Assembly: GCA_016219875.1 (NCBI GenBank)
Contig: JACRJZ010000073.1
Span: 1 to 64,000 of the forward strand
From: Verrucomicrobiota bacterium
GTDB lineage: Bacteria; Verrucomicrobiota; Verrucomicrobiia; Limisphaerales; JACRJZ01
Direction: 5' to 3'
DNA: 64,000 nucleotides
This document shows positions 29,301-37,524 of this stretch, one piece after another. Within the stretch, counting starts at the first letter, position 1; every line of letters begins with the position of its first letter. Under the pieces are notes generated by a model. The model saw only the letters and a program-made list of their open reading frames with translations. It was not told the origin of the DNA and made no database searches. A program made the translations under genes and the position numbers.

Positions 29301-32300
29301 ATGCTTCACGCGAACAAATTCAACCGCCTCCTCGAAGCCATCGTGAACACGCCGCGCGCGAGAGAGATGCTGCTGCGGCGCATCCGCACGCTGGTGGACC
29401 AATCCCTCGTCCCGGGCTGGTTCACCAACCGCATCCACGCGCTCGTTCCGTTGCTCCAGGCGGACGTGGACGCTGACCGCGCCCGTTGGGGCGGGAACGC
29501 GCATTTCCCCGGCGCCACCTACACGTTGCGTCAGGCGACCGACCGCATCGTCAACGAGTATCTCACGCCGCGGCTGCCCTATCTCACCAGCCACGGCATT
29601 GTGGGAGTGGGCACGACGAATCCCTTGAGCCAGGCGCCGCTGGTGTTCCTCCAATTCGCCGGCGCGGAAGTCAATCCGGCGTCGGGCGTGCAGGACCAGG
29701 AATACCTTTGCCTGACGAACGCCCATCCCTTCGCCGTGGACGTGACCGGCTGGAAGGTGCGCGGCGATATCGAATTCGAGTTCGCGCCGGGCACGGTCCT
29801 CCCGGCGACGAACGCGCTCTACCTCTCGCCCAACGTCGTGGAGTTTCGCGCCCGCGCCGCCGGCCCGCGGGGCGGCCTGGGACTCTTTGTGCAAGGCAAC
29901 TACCATGGCCATCTCTCGGCCCGCGGCGGTTCGGTGCGTCTGTTGAATGATTACGATCGTGAGGTCGCGTCGCTCGGCCATCTCGACGCGTCAAGCCTCG
30001 CCCAACAGTTCCTGCGCCTGACCGAACTCATGTTCCATCCCGTGCCACCGCCGCCTGGCACGACGAACACGGCCGAGGATTTCGAGTTCATCGAGCTGCG
30101 GAACGTTTCGCCCAGCGTGACGCTCGACTTGGCCGGCGTGCGGTTCATCGAAGGCGTCCAGTTCAACTTCAACGGGAGCGCCGTGACGAACCTCGCGCCG
30201 GGCGCACGGGTGCTGGTGGTCGCGAACTGGGCGGCCTTCACGAATCGCTACGGTCCCGGCCTGCCGGTCGCCGGCGAATACAACGGTCAGTTCAACAATG
30301 GTGGGGAGCGTCTTCAGCTTGTGGACGCGAACGGCGAGGAGATTCTCGACTTCAGCTTCGACAACACCTGGCATCCCATCACCGATGGCCACGGTTTCTC
30401 GCTTGTCATCGTGGATGACGCGGCGCCGGCGGCGGCGTGGGACTTGCCGTCAAGCTGGCGCGCCTCCGGTGGGCTCCACGGCTCGCCCGGCGACGCCGAT
30501 CCCGCGCTCCAAGCGATTGCTCCCGTTCGCGTCTCCGAAGTTCTGAGCGCCTCCTTGCCGGCGGGCACGGATGCCGTTGAACTGTTCAATCCCACCGCGA
30601 CCAACGTGGACCTCAGCGGTTGGTGGCTGAGCGACGATTTCCGCACGCCGAAGAAGTTTCGCCTCCCGGACGGCAGCGAGATTTCGGCCGGCGGATTCCT
30701 GGTTTTCAACGAGACGGAGTTCAATCCGGCCGGCCTCGGCTTCGCCTTCGATCCCGACGGCGACGACGTTTGGCTCTTCTCCGCCGACGCCGCGGGTGAA
30801 CTCACCGGATACGCGCACGGTTTCAATTTCGGCTCTGCAGAACCGGGCGTGAGTTTTGGCCTCCACGTCACGAACCTGGGCGTGGAGCAGTTCGTGGCTC
30901 AGAGCACCAACACGCTCGGCACGAACAACGCCCTGCCGCGCGTCGGGCCGGTGGTGATTTCGGAAATCATGTTCCACCCACCGGATCGCACGCCCCGCGC
31001 CGGCGTCGGGCCGGTCGATCTCGGCACGGACAACAGCTTGGACGAGTTTATCGAGCTGCAAAACCTCGCTGCCACGAACGTCGCGCTCGCCGGCTGGCGC
31101 CTGCGCAACGCGGTGGATTTCGATTTCCCATCGAACGCTCTTCTCGCCGCCGGCGCGCGCCTGCTCGTGGTGAGTTTCGATCCGGCGCTCGACACCAACG
31201 TCCTCGCCGGCTTCCGCTCCACGTACCGCCTCGGCAGCGACGTCGCTCTGATCGGGCCGTGGGCCGGGAAGCTGGACAACTCTGCTGACACCCTCGAACT
31301 GCGCCAACCCGTTCTCTACGGCACGAACGCTTCCCATCCGCTGGTCGAGCGCGTTCGCTACCGTGACTCGGCTCCTTGGCCCGGCGCGGACGGCGACGGC
31401 ACTTCGCTCCGGCGTCTCTCGCCGACCACCTTCGCCGACGACCCGGCCAATTGGACCGCCGCGGCACCCACGCCTGGCGCCGACTTCACGGGCGGGACGA
31501 GGCCCGCGCTCCTTGCGCAGCCCTCGGACACAACCGCCGTCGCCTACACTGCGGCTGCCTTCAGCGTGAGCGCGGAGGGCACGTCGCCGCTGCGTTTTCA
31601 GTGGCGGCGCAATGGAGCCAACCTCGACGGCGCGACCAACGCCACGCTTGCGTTTGCGGCCGTCCAGCCACAGCAACACGGTCAGTACAGCGTCGTGGTC
31701 TTTAATGCCGCCGGCTCCGTCACGAGCACCGGCGCATTGCTGAACGTGCTCCTGCCGCCGTTCATCACGCAGCAGCCGCAGAACGCCAGCGTCGGCGTCG
31801 GCTCGAATGTCACCTTCACGGTCGCCGCCCTCGGCACCGGCCCACTCCACTACCAATGGCGACAGAACAACGTCGGCCTCCTCGACGCCACTAACGCCTC
31901 TCTCACGTTGACCAACCTGCAACTCACGCACAGCGGCGCTTACACCGTGGTTGTCACAGACGAGATCGGTTCCGCCACCAGCCCGTCCGCCGTTCTGACC
32001 GTGCTGGGAGCGCCGTTCATCACCCAACAGCCTAGCCCCGCCTTCCAGGAAGCCCTGCAAGGCGGCACGATCATGCTGACCGTCGCCGCCGTGGGCACGC
32101 AACCCTTGAGCTACAAATGGCGGCGCAACAACATCACGGTCCTCAACCAGACAAACTCGCTTCTCCGCGTCACCAACGCCGCGTCGGCCAACGCCGGCAA
32201 CTACACGGTCATCATCACCAACCTCGCGGGCCAAGTGACCAGCGCCCCGCCGGCGGTCGTCGTCGTTCTGGCCGACAACGACCGCGACGGCATGGCCGAC

Positions 32301-32651
32301 AACTGGGAGCGTCGGTACGGCTTCGCGACCAACAGCGTGGCCGACGCGACCCAGGACGCCGACGGCGATGGCCTTTTGAACTGGCAGGAATACGTGACCG
32401 GCACCGATCCGACGAACACGCTCAGCGTGCTGCGACTGGACGTTGCGGAGTGGAGTGGCGGGGTGGTCCTCGGTTTGCAGGCGGTGTCGAACCGCTCCTA
32501 CAGCCTCCAGTTCCTCAACGTGCTGGGCACGACGAACTGGCAGAGGCTGGCCGACCTGCCGGCCCAACCAGCCAGTTACTTCACGAATGTGCTCGATGAG
32601 AGGGCCGCGGCCAGCCGATTCTACCGCGTGGTCACGCCGCAACAGCCGTGA
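26331..32651 (+). CDS. Giant secreted CotH-kinase / lamin-tail / LamG / Ig-like protein
   Basis: The 2106-residue protein has a signal peptide (to about 21) and a LamG domain (22-260) closely related to those of the preceding gene. It then has a lamin-tail domain (about 262-400) and a beta region with a dead-end glycosidase-like linker. A CotH protein-kinase-like domain follows at about 735-1090 (RAYPKKSYKFEVND near 760, then DKNHFFLC and RRWRILPWDIDLTFGPN near 945-960). Four further lamin-tail-like domains lie at about 1120-1700 and three Ig-like domains at about 1720-1980 (FITQQPQNASVGVGSNVTFT). A calcium-binding-type repeat (DNDRDGMADNWERR, DADGDGLLNWQEY) precedes the tail. CotH proteins phosphorylate secreted proteins; activity here is inferred from the DID-containing motif. 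The Asp/Asn-rich repeat suggests calcium-stabilised surface display. Confidence 0.85.
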   Translation: MSLSRLSTSILLLATAASLRAAITDGLVAYWTFDETNGMVLRDATTNANHGTLYNFPANSSQWVPGRVGGALNFRGPASGDHVRVPNCPKPSSALTIAAWVWAEARPPWATIVKNWPTEAAAQFHFGLQDTAGDLSNYLIQQGGVRIGPVQEGTALPLASWQHVALVCDGSMMRLYRNGALVGTPLNYNGTINTNCQFSLGIGAKLGTNGAPPTTADNGYWQGKIDDLGLWTRALSADEIVAIYGAGLEGRSLTNADSTFGGGAVAITEFMAGNSGFLLDQDGDSPDWIEIFNGTAAPVDLAGWSLTDNVGNLRKWLFPATNLAANSFLIVFASGKDRATAGAELHTSFDLRAGGEFLALVDPRTNIVSQFSPLFPPQVANVSYGLAKLAPPLSFVTNGSPLRYLVPTDDALGTNWVLPAFNESGWTRGTNAIGYETAAADYAGLFATDVQALMFERSPSCLIRIPFVVTNPTDFAEWKLRLLADDGVVIWLNGEEILRYFAPDALAWNAFATSNRVDTDVLVGETFSLTEFERLLVPGTNLLAIHALNARLDSSDLLISPQLEAKSVVQLAAAPRYFTLPTPGAPNVGGVEVLGPVLSDLAHTPAVPGDHEDLLVTIRARPAFGPITNLTLHFRVMFSNEVAAPMFDDGAHGDGGAGDGVFGASIPASAAQPGQMVRYFVTALDNAGRASRWPLFLDPFGSAEYLGTVARNSSLTTPLPVLQWFVQNPAAADTGTGTRCSIFFNDEFYDNVFVRVRGQTSRAYPKKSYKFEVNDEHHFLFRPDLPRVDEFDVNTTYTDKSYVRAVLAYEHKRDAGLPCPEVFHLRVQQNGQFFSVALFVEQPDRDFLRHRGLPDTGALYKATQGGMAENLSLYEKKTRKTESNADLQAFFSGLQLTGAALENFLFDHVEVAEVVNYMATVAVTQDIDASDKNHFFLCDTEGTRRWRILPWDIDLTFGPNALNTDVMVANLQDPATPACASHPFIGARPYMLHANKFNRLLEAIVNTPRAREMLLRRIRTLVDQSLVPGWFTNRIHALVPLLQADVDADRARWGGNAHFPGATYTLRQATDRIVNEYLTPRLPYLTSHGIVGVGTTNPLSQAPLVFLQFAGAEVNPASGVQDQEYLCLTNAHPFAVDVTGWKVRGDIEFEFAPGTVLPATNALYLSPNVVEFRARAAGPRGGLGLFVQGNYHGHLSARGGSVRLLNDYDREVASLGHLDASSLAQQFLRLTELMFHPVPPPPGTTNTAEDFEFIELRNVSPSVTLDLAGVRFIEGVQFNFNGSAVTNLAPGARVLVVANWAAFTNRYGPGLPVAGEYNGQFNNGGERLQLVDANGEEILDFSFDNTWHPITDGHGFSLVIVDDAAPAAAWDLPSSWRASGGLHGSPGDADPALQAIAPVRVSEVLSASLPAGTDAVELFNPTATNVDLSGWWLSDDFRTPKKFRLPDGSEISAGGFLVFNETEFNPAGLGFAFDPDGDDVWLFSADAAGELTGYAHGFNFGSAEPGVSFGLHVTNLGVEQFVAQSTNTLGTNNALPRVGPVVISEIMFHPPDRTPRAGVGPVDLGTDNSLDEFIELQNLAATNVALAGWRLRNAVDFDFPSNALLAAGARLLVVSFDPALDTNVLAGFRSTYRLGSDVALIGPWAGKLDNSADTLELRQPVLYGTNASHPLVERVRYRDSAPWPGADGDGTSLRRLSPTTFADDPANWTAAAPTPGADFTGGTRPALLAQPSDTTAVAYTAAAFSVSAEGTSPLRFQWRRNGANLDGATNATLAFAAVQPQQHGQYSVVVFNAAGSVTSTGALLNVLLPPFITQQPQNASVGVGSNVTFTVAALGTGPLHYQWRQNNVGLLDATNASLTLTNLQLTHSGAYTVVVTDEIGSATSPSAVLTVLGAPFITQQPSPAFQEALQGGTIMLTVAAVGTQPLSYKWRRNNITVLNQTNSLLRVTNAASANAGNYTVIITNLAGQVTSAPPAVVVVLADNDRDGMADNWERRYGFATNSVADATQDADGDGLLNWQEYVTGTDPTNTLSVLRLDVAEWSGGVVLGLQAVSNRSYSLQFLNVLGTTNWQRLADLPAQPASYFTNVLDERAAASRFYRVVTPQQP

Positions 32652-32704
32652 ATCATTTCCGTGTCGCCGATGTCGAATAACGAAAACATGACGAAGCCCA
32701 ATCC

Positions 32705-33979
32705 ATGAAAGACCCAACCAGACCTCAACTCACTCGCCGCGACTTCATCCGCACGACCGCGACTGCCGCTGCCGCCGTCGGTGCCATCACGGCCGCGCCG
32801 TTCGTCGCGCGCGGCCAGGTGCTGGGCGCGAACAGCAAGCTTGGCGTCGGCTTCATTGGCGTCGGCGGGCGCGGGCGGAGCCACGTCAACACCATCGCCC
32901 GCATGGTCAAGGCCGGCGACCCGCTCCAGATTCTCGGCGTCTGCGACGCCTATGCTTTCCGCGCTGAAGAAGTCGCCAAGCAGACCGGCGCCAAGATCTA
33001 CAAAACCCACCACGACCTGCTGGCGGAGAAAGGCATCGACGTGGTCTGCATCGCCACGCCCGACCGCCTCCACGTGCCGCAGGCCCTTGATGCGGTGCGC
33101 GCGGGCAAGGACGTGTATTGCGAGAAGCCGATGGGCCACTGGTCGCAGGCGACGCTGAGCCGACAGTTCTGCCTCGAGACGCAGAAGTTCAAGCGCGTGG
33201 TCCAGATCGGCAATCAGGGCAACTCCAGCAAGGCCTGGCGCAAGGTGGCGGAACTCGTGCGCCAGGGCGTCGTGGGCCGCCCGCAACACGTCCAAGCCGG
33301 CTACTTCCGCGACGGCGATTGGGGCGAGCGGATGCACATTCCCGACAAGAGCGCCAAGCCGGGACCGGAACTGGACTGGGCAGGCTTCCTCGGCGACGCG
33401 CCCAAGAAGCCCTTCACCGTGGACCGCTTCTTCAGTTGGCGGAAGTATCTCGACTACGCAGGCGGGCCTTGCACCGATTTGTTCCCGCACGTCTTCACGC
33501 CGTTTGTCAGCATCCTGGGCCTGAAGTTCCCCTCGCTGGCCGTCGGCTCCGGCGGCATTCTCAAGTTCGACACCTATGACCGCGAAGTGCCGGACACGTT
33601 CAACATGTGCCTGGACTACCCGGAGCGGCTCTCGGTGACGATCGTCTGCACGCTGGCCAACGGCTACCCGACCGAACCGGCCATCCGCGGCGACGAGGGC
33701 ACGATCACACTGCAGGGGCCGGTGTGGGAACTGGGCTTCGACGGCGTGACGGTGATCCCGCGCAAGGGCCAGCCGACGAAAGTGCCCGGCGACAAGAGCG
33801 ACAGTGTCTTTGCGCACTGGCAGAATTTCCTGGAGTGCGTCCGCACGCGTGAGAAGCCCGTGGCCGACGTGGAATTCGGCTACCGCGTCCAAGTCGCGTT
33901 GAACATGGCCATGCTGAGCTACCTGGAAAAGAAAGTGGCTACGTTTGACCTCGAGAAGGAAGAAATCGTCCTATCGTGA
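32705..33979 (+). CDS. Tat-exported Gfo/Idh/MocA-family oxidoreductase, copy 1
   Basis: The 424-residue protein has a Tat signal (TRRDFIRTTATAAAAVGAIT, then AAPFVARG). The Rossmann NAD(P) domain has GVGFIGVGGRGRSHVNT and the family EKP motif (CEKPMGHW at about 140). The second half carries GGPCTDLFPHVF with the putative catalytic His. Family members oxidise or reduce sugars and inositols. Exported versions are numerous in this phylum, and their substrates are mostly unknown. It follows the giant CotH protein by 53 bp. A paralogue lies 343 bp downstream. Confidence 0.9.
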   Translation: MKDPTRPQLTRRDFIRTTATAAAAVGAITAAPFVARGQVLGANSKLGVGFIGVGGRGRSHVNTIARMVKAGDPLQILGVCDAYAFRAEEVAKQTGAKIYKTHHDLLAEKGIDVVCIATPDRLHVPQALDAVRAGKDVYCEKPMGHWSQATLSRQFCLETQKFKRVVQIGNQGNSSKAWRKVAELVRQGVVGRPQHVQAGYFRDGDWGERMHIPDKSAKPGPELDWAGFLGDAPKKPFTVDRFFSWRKYLDYAGGPCTDLFPHVFTPFVSILGLKFPSLAVGSGGILKFDTYDREVPDTFNMCLDYPERLSVTIVCTLANGYPTEPAIRGDEGTITLQGPVWELGFDGVTVIPRKGQPTKVPGDKSDSVFAHWQNFLECVRTREKPVADVEFGYRVQVALNMAMLSYLEKKVATFDLEKEEIVLS

Positions 33980-34002
33980 ACCGTGAGGGTTCAATGAAGT
34001 TT

Positions 34003-34254
34003 CAACGCAAAGACGCACTGCAGAGGCGCAGAGGAGAAGTGGACTCTTGCCGCTGCCGCCACCGGTCGCTGCCTGACGCCTGTAAACTCACGAGGCGATT
34101 TCAAGACATGCAGCCTGGTGGGGCGAGCGTACTCGCGAGCCGGGGCGGGATCCTGGATTTGGCTCGCGAGTACGCTCGCCCCACCGAGGTCCTGAAATCG
34201 CCTCCCACACCTTCAATTTCCTTTGCGTCTCTGCGTCTCTGCGTCCTTGCGTTG
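34003..34254. repeat. Three nested inverted repeats between the oxidoreductase paralogues
   Basis: The outermost arms are imperfect (34003-34032 against 34221-34254, CAACGCAAAGACGC-type). Inside lie 16-bp arms with one mismatch (34092-34107 against 34189-34204, GAGGCGATTTCAAGAC). The innermost pair is a perfect 25-bp inverted repeat (34117-34141 against 34161-34185, GGTGGGGCGAGCGTACTCGC core) with a 19-nt loop. The layering looks like one palindromic element inserted into the loop of another. No gene is seen in this 343-bp gap. Confidence 0.8.
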
Positions 34255-34322
34255 AACAGATCGCCTTCCAAACTTCCCCAATTTCCGAACTTTTCCTGAC
34301 CTGACACCCACATTTCCGTCGC

Positions 34323-35558
34323 ATGAAAACACACAGTCTATCCTCCCAATCGGCCTCCGCCTTCCTCGCCACCGCTTCCACCGTGCTGGTCTCCTCCAAC
34401 AACGTTCTCGGCGCGAACGAGAAACTCGGCGTCGGTTTCATTGGTGTCGGCGGGCGCGGGCGCAGCCACGTCAACACCGTCAAGGGTCTCATCAAAGCTG
34501 GCGAGCCGGCCCAGATCGTTGCGATCAGTGACACCTACGGCTTCCGCCGCGAGGAAGCGGGCCGCGACACCGGGGCCAAGGTTTATCCGAAGTACCATGA
34601 CCTGCTCGCCGACAAGAGCGTGGACGTCGTCTGCATCGCCACGCCCGACCGCCTCCACGTCCCGCAGGCGCTCGACGCCATCCGCGCGGGCAAGGATGTT
34701 TATTGCGAGAAGCCGATGGGCCACTGGTCGCAGACCAAGCTGAGCAAGGAGTTTTACCACGAAACGCTGAAACTGAAGCGCGTCGTGCAGATTGGCAATC
34801 AGGCCAACTCCAGCCCGGAGTGGAAGAAGGTCGGCGACCTCATCAAGCAAGGAGTCATCGGGCGGCCGGTGCATGTCCAGGCGGGATTCTATCGCGCTGG
34901 CGATTGGGGTGAGCGGATGCCGATCCCGGATCGCACCGCGCAGCCCGGCCCGGACCTCGATTGGGAAGGCTTCCTCGGCGACGCGCCCAAAGTGCCGTTC
35001 ACGGTGGACCGCTTCTTCAGTTGGCGGAAGTACCTCGACTACGCGGGCGGTCCCAGCACGGACCTCTTTCCGCACGTGCTCACGCCCTTCATGAACATCC
35101 TGGGGCTGAAGTGCCCGTCGCTCGTCGTGGCCACGGGCGGCATCTTCAAATACGTCACTTACGACCGCGAGGTGCCGGACACGTTCAACCAGTGCATGGA
35201 TTACCCGAACCAGATCAGCGTGATGTTGCTTTGCACGCTGGCCAACGACTACCAGACGCCCCCGATGATCCGCGGCGACGAGGGGACGATCCTCCTGGAA
35301 ACCGACTGGTCTTCCGGCGTCGGCAGCCTGACGTTGGTGCCGAAGAAGGGGCAGAAGCAAGAGATCAAAGGCGGCTACTCCGACACCACCCGGGCGCACT
35401 GGAAGAACTTCCTCGACTGCGCGCGCACGCGCCAGAAGCCGGTGAGCGACGTCGAGTTCGGCTACAACGTCCAAGTGGCGCTGAACATGGCCCTGCTCTC
35501 CTACCTGAACAAGAAGGTGGCCAAGTACGATGTCGAGAAGGAGGAGATTGTGCTGTGA
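34323..35558 (+). CDS. Gfo/Idh/MocA-family oxidoreductase, copy 2
   Basis: The 411-residue paralogue of the preceding oxidoreductase shares GVGFIGVGGRGRSHVNT, CEKPMGHWSQ, TVDRFFSWRKYLDYAGGP and the tail EKEEIVL. The twin-Arg motif is missing. The N-terminus MKTHSLSSQSASAFLATAST is only weakly signal-like, so export is uncertain. Two Arg codons stand directly before the ATG, but a stop lies six codons upstream and no alternative start exists. The last 21 bases of the gene and the first base after it recur as a near-identical direct repeat 495 bp downstream, at the end of a toxin remnant. Confidence 0.88.
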   Translation: MKTHSLSSQSASAFLATASTVLVSSNNVLGANEKLGVGFIGVGGRGRSHVNTVKGLIKAGEPAQIVAISDTYGFRREEAGRDTGAKVYPKYHDLLADKSVDVVCIATPDRLHVPQALDAIRAGKDVYCEKPMGHWSQTKLSKEFYHETLKLKRVVQIGNQANSSPEWKKVGDLIKQGVIGRPVHVQAGFYRAGDWGERMPIPDRTAQPGPDLDWEGFLGDAPKVPFTVDRFFSWRKYLDYAGGPSTDLFPHVLTPFMNILGLKCPSLVVATGGIFKYVTYDREVPDTFNQCMDYPNQISVMLLCTLANDYQTPPMIRGDEGTILLETDWSSGVGSLTLVPKKGQKQEIKGGYSDTTRAHWKNFLDCARTRQKPVSDVEFGYNVQVALNMALLSYLNKKVAKYDVEKEEIVL

Positions 35559-35595
35559 AGTTGCTGAACAGTTTCCAACCAGGTACGATGAAACC

Positions 35596-35856
35596 ATGAA
35601 AACGATGACGGTTGACCAAGCGAAGACGCGGCTCGGCAAACTGGTGGACCAGGTTCACGGCGGCGCTCCCGTCTTGCTGGTTCACAAGAACAAACTCGTG
35701 AAACTGGAGCGTTTCGAGCCGCTGGACCCGGAATTCGACAGCCCGGAACTGGAGGCCATGCTGCTCAAAGCGGTGACCGGTCCCCATTCCCCCTATTCCA
35801 AGCGCGACCTTGAGGACGTGGCGGCGAAGGTGCGCCGCGAAATGCGGTCCCGATGA
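35596..35856 (+). CDS. Phd/YefM-like antitoxin
   Basis: The 86-residue protein begins MKTMTVDQAKTRLGKLVDQV and has a Phd-like N-terminal fold (GGAPVLLVHKNKLVKLERFE). A C-terminal toxin-binding helix follows (SKRDLEDVAAKVRREMRSR). It starts 37 bp after the oxidoreductase stop. Its own stop overlaps the start of the toxin gene (ATGA). Since the toxin is truncated, this may now be an orphan antitoxin. Confidence 0.75.
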   Translation: MKTMTVDQAKTRLGKLVDQVHGGAPVLLVHKNKLVKLERFEPLDPEFDSPELEAMLLKAVTGPHSPYSKRDLEDVAAKVRREMRSR

Positions 35857-36053
35857 GCCTCGCCCTTCAGAAGGCCAACGACTTCATCAGCGACTTCGAG
35901 CGGCAATACCGCTGGTACGTCGAAGAGGCGGAGTTGGGCATCGCCGGGGCCTATCAGGATGCCCTTCACGAAACCCTTGAACTCTTGGCCGCTTTCCTGG
36001 GCCTTGGGCGCGAGCGGCGCTTCCGGTACCGGAAGGAGGAGATCGTGCTGTGA
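35853..36053 (+). pseudogene. Truncated ParE/RelE-type toxin fused to the tail of the oxidoreductase gene
   Basis: The 66-residue product has the N-terminal half of a ParE-like toxin (a long helix pair FERQYRWYVEEAELGIAGAY, then TLELLAAFLGLGRERRFRY). The expected C-terminal sheet (LRSFRV-F-HLIFYR type), which carries the active residues, is missing. The last codons KEEIVL-stop are the same as the end of the adjacent oxidoreductase gene. The gene was probably cut by recombination with a copy of that 3' end. It is unlikely to be active. Confidence 0.7.
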
Positions 36054-36211
36054 ATGAATACCGCGCACCTCGAGTGCCTCCGAAGCGCCAAGTCGCAACG
36101 CAAGTTCTCAATCTGCCGGATAGCGGGCATTCAACCCGGTGGATAGCCTCTCCAGTAACCGCAGCGGGTGGGATTATCGCCGAACGGCCCCCATCCCATG
36201 GACCGGACCGA

Positions 36212-36263
36212 GGCCGGTCCCCGGCCGCAGCACCGAGGAAGCCGCTGCGACTGGGGACCGGTC
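36212..36263. repeat. Imperfect hairpin upstream of the zincin gene
   Basis: The arms 36212-36230 (GGCCGGTCCCCGGCCGCAG) and 36245-36263 pair with about four mismatches around a 14-nt loop. It lies in the 289-bp gap between the toxin remnant and the zinc-ribbon peptidase. Nothing else is evident in that gap. Confidence 0.5.
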
Positions 36264-36342
36264 GCGATCCGTCTTCGCCCGGTCCAGGAGTTCAAAGCGC
36301 GAAGTTCTGTTTCGGGTCAATCTTCCGCTGAAGACCGTCACC

Positions 36343-37524
36343 ATGAATACCTGTCCGTACTGCGGCAGAGAGAACGGCGACGATGTTGGCGTTTGCCACA
36401 CGTGTGGCGCGGATTTGCCCGAGATCCAAACGCAGGATATGGAGCCGCCGCCTCCACTACCTGCCGCGAAATACGTACCGGCCGAAGCCGTCTCGCAGGC
36501 TTGCTTTGTCGAACAAGGCTTCCATCGGGCCGACTGGGGGAAGATCCATTCGTGGATCGAGGCCCACATCGACCCGCTGGACCAGGGCGACGCGTGGGGC
36601 GAGGCAGCGCTGCACTGGCTCTGCCATCTGCGGGACGATCTTGGGGCGGGCTATTACGTGCTTCAGTCAAAGAGCACCATCCTGTTGGCTGACTTGCCGC
36701 TGGCAACAAGCCGCTGGCTTCTCAATTACGCTGGGCACGCGGCAGACACCGTTCAGACCCAGTTGCGCCAAGTTGCGTGGGGTGGCGCGCTCGGCAAGGA
36801 TGTGGTGCTGGTTTTCTCCGAGGACGACGACTACTACCAGTATCTGGCGTATCACGCGAAGGACGGCGTACAACCCCAGAGCGGCGGAGTATGCATTCAC
36901 GCAGGCTACACTCACATCGCCATCCCGTGGCGCGAGGAGATGGATGCAACGAACGCGATCGTGCATGAACTGACTCACGATTCCCTGGCTCATCTGTCCT
37001 TGCCACTCTGGCTGAATGAAGGCGTCGCTGTGACGCTGCAAAAAGCTATCGCCCCTCCGCCGAAGCCCGTTGGTCAGAGCGATCAGGATGCCCTGTTCGG
37101 CGCTGCGATCGACTGGCGCCCGCCTGTCATGTGGGATGAACTGGCCGAGCGCCACTTCGCCTTCTGGACAGAGGAAAACATTCAAGGCTTTTGGGCTGGC
37201 ACTTCCTTCCTCGAGCCGGGCGAGCCAAACGAGTTGAGCTACAGCCTTGCCGAAGTGTTGGTGAAGCTCCTGTCAGAGCGCGGGGCTGGGTTTCTCAACT
37301 TCCTGCCAGAAGCCCGTCCAGAGGATGCCGGTCAGGCAGCCGCCCTTCAGGTTCTTGTTGCGGACTTGGGCGAGATTGCGGGGACCTTTCTGGGCGAAGG
37401 CAATTGGCGTCCGCGCCGCCAAGCGATTTCGGATTGCTGGAAAGCGGCCAACTGGACCGCGCCCGGAAAGGAGCCACCACATCGTCTCTTTGGTTCGATG
37501 ACACTTAATCCACTTCTGCAATGA
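36343..37524 (+). CDS. Zinc-ribbon protein with a gluzincin-type peptidase motif
   Basis: The 393-residue protein starts with a zinc ribbon (CPYC, CHTC within the first 20 residues). A peptidase-MA-like domain follows with HELTHDSLAHL and, 15 or so residues later, LPLWLNEGVAVTL, which together supply the HExxH and downstream Glu ligands. No signal peptide is present, so it is probably cytosolic, or exported by an unknown route. The ATG at 36343 is chosen because the zinc ribbon starts there; the open frame extends 204 bp further upstream through repeat-like sequence. Its stop overlaps the next start (ATGA). Confidence 0.75.
   Translation: MNTCPYCGRENGDDVGVCHTCGADLPEIQTQDMEPPPPLPAAKYVPAEAVSQACFVEQGFHRADWGKIHSWIEAHIDPLDQGDAWGEAALHWLCHLRDDLGAGYYVLQSKSTILLADLPLATSRWLLNYAGHAADTVQTQLRQVAWGGALGKDVVLVFSEDDDYYQYLAYHAKDGVQPQSGGVCIHAGYTHIAIPWREEMDATNAIVHELTHDSLAHLSLPLWLNEGVAVTLQKAIAPPPKPVGQSDQDALFGAAIDWRPPVMWDELAERHFAFWTEENIQGFWAGTSFLEPGEPNELSYSLAEVLVKLLSERGAGFLNFLPEARPEDAGQAAALQVLVADLGEIAGTFLGEGNWRPRRQAISDCWKAANWTAPGKEPPHRLFGSMTLNPLLQ

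Larger units (their letters stand above)
35538..36054 (+). repeat. 22-bp direct repeats bracketing a toxin-antitoxin cassette
   Basis: The sequence AAGGAGGAGATYGTGCTGTG plus AA occurs at 35538-35559 and 36033-36054 with one mismatch (Y). The left copy is the 3' end of the oxidoreductase gene, encoding KEEIVL and the stop. The right copy encodes the same residues as the end of the toxin fragment. Everything between is the antitoxin and truncated toxin. Confidence 0.8.

Noticed and set aside
26304..29981. 1225-residue open frame antisense to the CotH gene
   Set aside because: It is entirely opposite a gene with clear domains and has Arg/Val/Glu-biased shadow composition.
34117..34185. Perfect hairpin considered as a rho-independent terminator
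   Set aside because: The stem is 25 bp, no T-run follows, and it is nested in other palindromes, so a repeat element is a better reading.
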